Assembly (NCBI RefSeq): GCF_039871975.1
Contig: NZ_JBDPLL010000001.1
DNA length: 64,000 nucleotides
Origin: Trichormus_B sp936914905
GTDB taxonomy: Bacteria > Cyanobacteriota > Cyanobacteriia > Cyanobacteriales > Nostocaceae
Strand: one strand, 5' to 3'
Shown here: piece after piece, positions 60,783 to 64,000 of the stretch
Numbering within the stretch: position 1 is the stretch's first letter
Layout of the letters: every line of letters starts with the position of its first letter
Translations under genes and position numbers: made by a program
The notes under the pieces: generated by a model
Database searches by the model: none
Told to the model about the DNA's origin: nothing
The model's input: the letters and a program-made list of their open reading frames with translations, nothing else

Positions 60783-62580
60783 GCAGCAACACGATTTTGT
60801 GAGGTGGGGTAAAAAGTGTGCTTTTAGCTACGCCAACCACAGACATCCCTAGACATTGCTAAAATATTCTTCTGGAATTAAAGTAAAATAAATCACATCA
60901 AATAAATAAAATTGCAAGACAAAGTATCTTCTCAAAATATCCTAAGAAGACTTGCATTCAATAATTTGTGGCTGGTGGGAATAGACCTGTTAGGACAACT
61001 AACTTGGTGTCAAAAAAATGCTAGAAGGGAATTTTGACCCTCTAGCAAAAGGAAAAATTCACTTAATTATATTCTTGAATATCCACATCGTAGAAAACAA
61101 ATACTGGGAATAACTAACCATCAGTTTCAAGACTTCTTAGCCCAAGCTTAAATGCAGCATAAAAAACTTTAAGCTGAGATAGAAAGTGAAAAGATACGTA
61201 TAAATCAGAAAGGAGGAGGGGGGAAACAGAAACTAGAGATAAAAGAACAGGTATGTCTATCCTTGTTCTATTTGGGGAAAATACCAACATTTGAGGTTTT
61301 AGGTTTGCATTTCGGTATCTCCAAAACGGAAGCAAAGCACACATTTAATTACTGGCTAGAGATATTAGGAAATGTTTTGCCTGCTAGTCTCCTTGAAGAG
61401 GTAGAAAAACATGATAGAGATTATGGGAGCCCGACTCAGAACAAAAGGCACGAAACAAAGAGTTTTCCAGCAAGAGGATTTTGTTGAACACGTCATTAGA
61501 CTTGTAGACATATTCCGGGTAGCTCAACAAATATTTCCCCTGAACTCCCGAGTTTAGGAACCAGTAATTCTTAGTATTTGTGGTTTAGTCACATTAGGAA
61601 TTGGTTCATTAGTTTTGCACATTTCATAAATGTTATGGATATGAGGTCAGTTATGAATTAGTTATCAATATCTTTATGATCTTTATGGATAGTTCCTATC
61701 AGTTACTATTCCCAACCCTGATTCTTTCCTTGGCTCTCTCCTAATCTTAACACTGTGTAAAACCAGACACAGACTCCTTTGTAAGTTTTCAGCCGTCTCT
61801 ATTAGGAGCGATTACCTCAGTAATCAAATAAGCAGGTATTGATTAGCATAGAAAATCCTGTTAAATGGGAGTTGTAGGTCTAAAATATTAGACAGTTTGA
61901 AGATAAATAAAAGAGGTAAAAATAGAATTACAGAAATTATGCCAACTTACGGCTATTCATTGATAAGGAAGATCTCACATAATTTACACATTTTCTTTTA
62001 AGCAAAGTTAACTGTTTCCTTTCATTTTTTAGTTGACAATTTGGTGGATTAAACTTTCGATAGCTCCACTACCAATAGGTAATTTACTGGCTAAAACTTT
62101 AGCATAATTCAAACGTTCTTCCCGATAGGCACGTAAAAGATAATTTCTTTGTTTAACCAGAGTTTTATAATGTTCTCCTACTGCTGAAGCAATAAATTCG
62201 TCCATATTAATGCAGCTTCTCTAATCCTTTCTTCATGGTCCTTAAAAGTCTGTCCATTCCATTCTGTAATCTTATTAATTTCTTAAGGTTTCATAACTTG
62301 CTCTTGAAAATATTCCAAACATTTGCTTAAATCAAGACTTAAATATATATTCCTTATCATTAATGGTAAGTGTTTCCTGTTTTTTATTTGGAAATCCTAC
62401 CTTTTTTCGACTACAATACCAGTCTGTCTCAACTTCTCCCATCTGATAAATCTATTTAAGTAATTTCATTTAATCTAAATCTATACAAGATTTTAATTGT
62501 ACGGTCAATAACTTTTATCGATGCCTATTTTGGGTTTAGTGATCGGACACTTTTTGCCCCACCTGACAAAATCGCGTTGC
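60783..62580 (-). mobile_element. ISKra4/ISLre2-like insertion sequence, inverted copy
   Basis: Inverted relative to 56050-59262, with the same terminal repeats (CAGCAACACGATTTTGTGAG at left; CTGACAAAATCGCGTTGCTCC-type at right). Contains the same transposase C-terminal sequence on the minus strand (around 62030-62230) and an insertion of about 820 bp. Confidence 0.78.
60972..61790 (+). mobile_element. IS5-like transposase copy B plus TniQ fragment, inserted in the ISKra4-like element
   Basis: Transposase N-terminus (LEYPHRRKQILGITNHQFQDF, EKIRINQKGGGGKQKLEIKEQ, LFYLGKIPTFEVLGLHFGISK, TFNYWLEILGNVLPASLL) joined at the same internal deletion as copy A to the C-terminus (VEHVIRL, RVAQQ). The last ~90 bp (61705-61790) match the second TniQ gene at 46975-47066. 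Confidence 0.75.
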
Positions 62581-62699
62581 TCCTCCTTCACCGGGTTGAC
62601 AGACTACTAGGCATCCAGGCCAAGATAACTCACAAATAGTTCCTTTGGGAGAAAGGGGAAGCCGTTGAAATTTGCCTTGAATTTGTGTTGCTAAATTTT

Positions 62700-63343
62700 T
62701 AATTTAAACTGTTTTGTCCCTCTACCTTCTCTTGATGAGTTAATGCCCAAACCGTTATCTATAATACTCAGAAATACTCAGAGTATACCAGTCAGCAGAT
62801 GATGAGCAAGTAACTTCCAGACAGGTTACTCCTGTGGCATATTTACCAAGGTTACAGAAGGCTTCTTCTAGGAATCTGCAAATTCCTCGCTTGTTATCAA
62901 TAGTTAAACATTGTTCATCTATAGGTTCAAAATTCCGAATTATCACTTTAATGGTTTTAAAAGAGGGCAAACTCGATCTAAAGTATGGCTATAAACTTGA
63001 TAGAAAATTTCATGGAGGGGTTCTTCTAAATTTATCACTATGTTATTTCCTAAATACAGATTTGTTTCTTGACTGAACGTTTCTTGTAGCCAAAATTCAT
63101 AAATCCACTGTAACTCCTGCTTTAATCTTTCCAGTTCTGGTTCTCATTCAGGTATTAATTTATTAACTGATAAGTCTTTGTCTCTGACTAATCTCAAAAC
63201 CCTATCTAGGCTTTTTAGTGGTTCATTATAATTGTCTCAAATACAATTCCAATCATAGCTTGTCTGGTTTTGATCCCAGATTTAACAGCTTGGTCATATT
63301 GATATAAAGCTGTGTGGGAGCAAAAGCATTCTAAGTTAAAAGG
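62700..63343 (-). pseudogene. NarL-type sensor histidine kinase, C-terminal remnant
   Basis: Pieces on the minus strand: FNLECFCSHTALYQYDQAVKSG, FKTIKVIIRNFEPIDEQCLTIDN, RGICRFLEEAFCNLGKYATGVTCLEVTC (the HATPase N box of HisKA_3-type kinases) and a broken G box. Stops separate them. Begins at an assembly gap; downstream of a decayed response regulator on the same strand. Confidence 0.68.
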
Positions 63344-63443
63344 NNNNNNNNNNNNNNNNNNNNNNNNNNNNNNNNNNNNNNNNNNNNNNNNNNNNNNNNN
63401 NNNNNNNNNNNNNNNNNNNNNNNNNNNNNNNNNNNNNNNNNNN
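63344..63443. other. assembly gap (100 N)
   Basis: 100 N between the response-regulator and kinase remnants; real length unknown. Confidence 0.95.
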
Positions 63444-63972
63444 CGATACACACATTTCTTCAGCAATGTATTGATCTTGTAATCCTTTTTCAAATGCTAG
63501 ACTTAGTACCTTTATCTATTCTGCTTTGACTTCTAATCATGAGTGATTCTTTTTAATATCTTTTGTATGGGTTAATCGTTTTAATACCCAATCAACTATT
63601 GCTAAACTTGCCTGGATAGAAAGACTTTCGTTAGCAATAGTAAAGCCTCCTTTATCACTATCAATATCTATAGGAATACGTACCAATGTTCTCACATGGG
63701 CGCTTTGGACAACTATATTTAGGTTTTGGTATTTTTTCATCAAATTTTTCAGCAATTAAATACCATTATCAGGTGGTGCTGTGAGTCCATATTAATCGGG
63801 AATTGAAAGATCCATAACTATCAAATCATGCTGTAAGCTATTAAGTTGATTAAGAACATTATGAGCGTTGACGGCAGTGGAAAATTCAGCATTAGGATAG
63901 TTTTTTGGGAGGATATCGATTGTACCACTTAAAACTGATTCGTGGTCATCAATGACTAGGATTTTCAGCAAT
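63444..63972 (-). pseudogene. NarL/LuxR-type response regulator, broken
   Basis: Receiver start KLLKILVIDDHESVLSGTID, then LQHDLIVMDLSIPD with an in-frame stop (phospho-acceptor Asp in VMDLS), LLKNLMKKYQNLNIVVQSA, VDWVLKRLTHTK, and start of the LuxR helix-turn-helix (LSLAFEKGLQDQYIAEEMCVS) reaching the gap. Stops at two or three sites. Pairs with the kinase remnant on the other side of the gap. Confidence 0.7.
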
Positions 63973-64000
63973 TTATTAGCTGATAAGACTTATTCCATAT

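Overview
The window is chromosomal DNA of a filamentous, heterocyst-forming cyanobacterium (Nostocales). The evidence is a heterocyst-glycolipid-type lipid synthase cluster beside a DevB/HgdB-type exporter gene, TsaE/YvcK/RuvC/RNase Z housekeeping genes of cyanobacterial type, HIP-like and short tandem intergenic repeats, and IS families common in Nostoc relatives (ISAzo13-like, IS4-like, ISKra4-like). Roughly half of the recognisable genes are broken by single stops, small duplications, frameshifts or insertions. This fits a genome under reductive decay such as the Azolla symbiont lineage 'Nostoc azollae'; the species is an inference.

Layout. 1-18.1 kb: HlyD-type exporter subunit (minus), then a PUFA-synthase-like cluster: HglE-type megasynthase, PfaB-like KS/AT protein, PfaD-like enoyl reductase (one nonsense codon), a condensation-domain protein (broken), a free acyl carrier protein, and a TubC-docking-domain protein (broken). 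18.1-21.0 kb: tsaE, yvcK, ruvC. 21.0-24.8 kb: a broken cytochrome b / molybdopterin oxidoreductase pair split by an ISAzo13-like element containing an assembly gap. 24.8-39.9 kb: a surface/signalling island with a CHAT-TPR protease-like protein, a DUF928 protein, a CHASE2 hybrid kinase translationally coupled to a REC-kinase, a ShlB-type two-partner transporter, and two decayed filamentous-haemagglutinin exoproteins. 40-45.7 kb: a decayed hybrid kinase and EAL protein, ISAzo13-like halves around a gap, an intact M48 peptidase, a decayed FMN alpha-hydroxyacid oxidase and a TnpB remnant.

45.7-49.9 kb: a decayed Tn7-like element (TnsC plus two tandem TniQ-type genes, no TnsA/TnsB) lying between tRNA-Leu(CAA) and tRNA-Gln(UUG), with arrays of a ~22-bp repeat near both edges. 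49.9-53.1 kb: two conserved cyanobacterial proteins and a SpoIID/LytB protein. 53.3-55.6 kb: an exopolysaccharide tyrosine-autokinase gene carrying only nonsense mutations. 56-62.6 kb: nested and inverted insertion sequences around rnz. 62.6-64 kb: a decayed two-component pair across a third gap.

How it fits together: the first third would build and export long-chain heterocyst lipids, but several steps appear lost or are losing function. The CHAT/CHASE2/TPS island looks like a sensing-and-secretion module whose transporter survives although both candidate cargo genes are broken. No CRISPR array or cas gene was seen.
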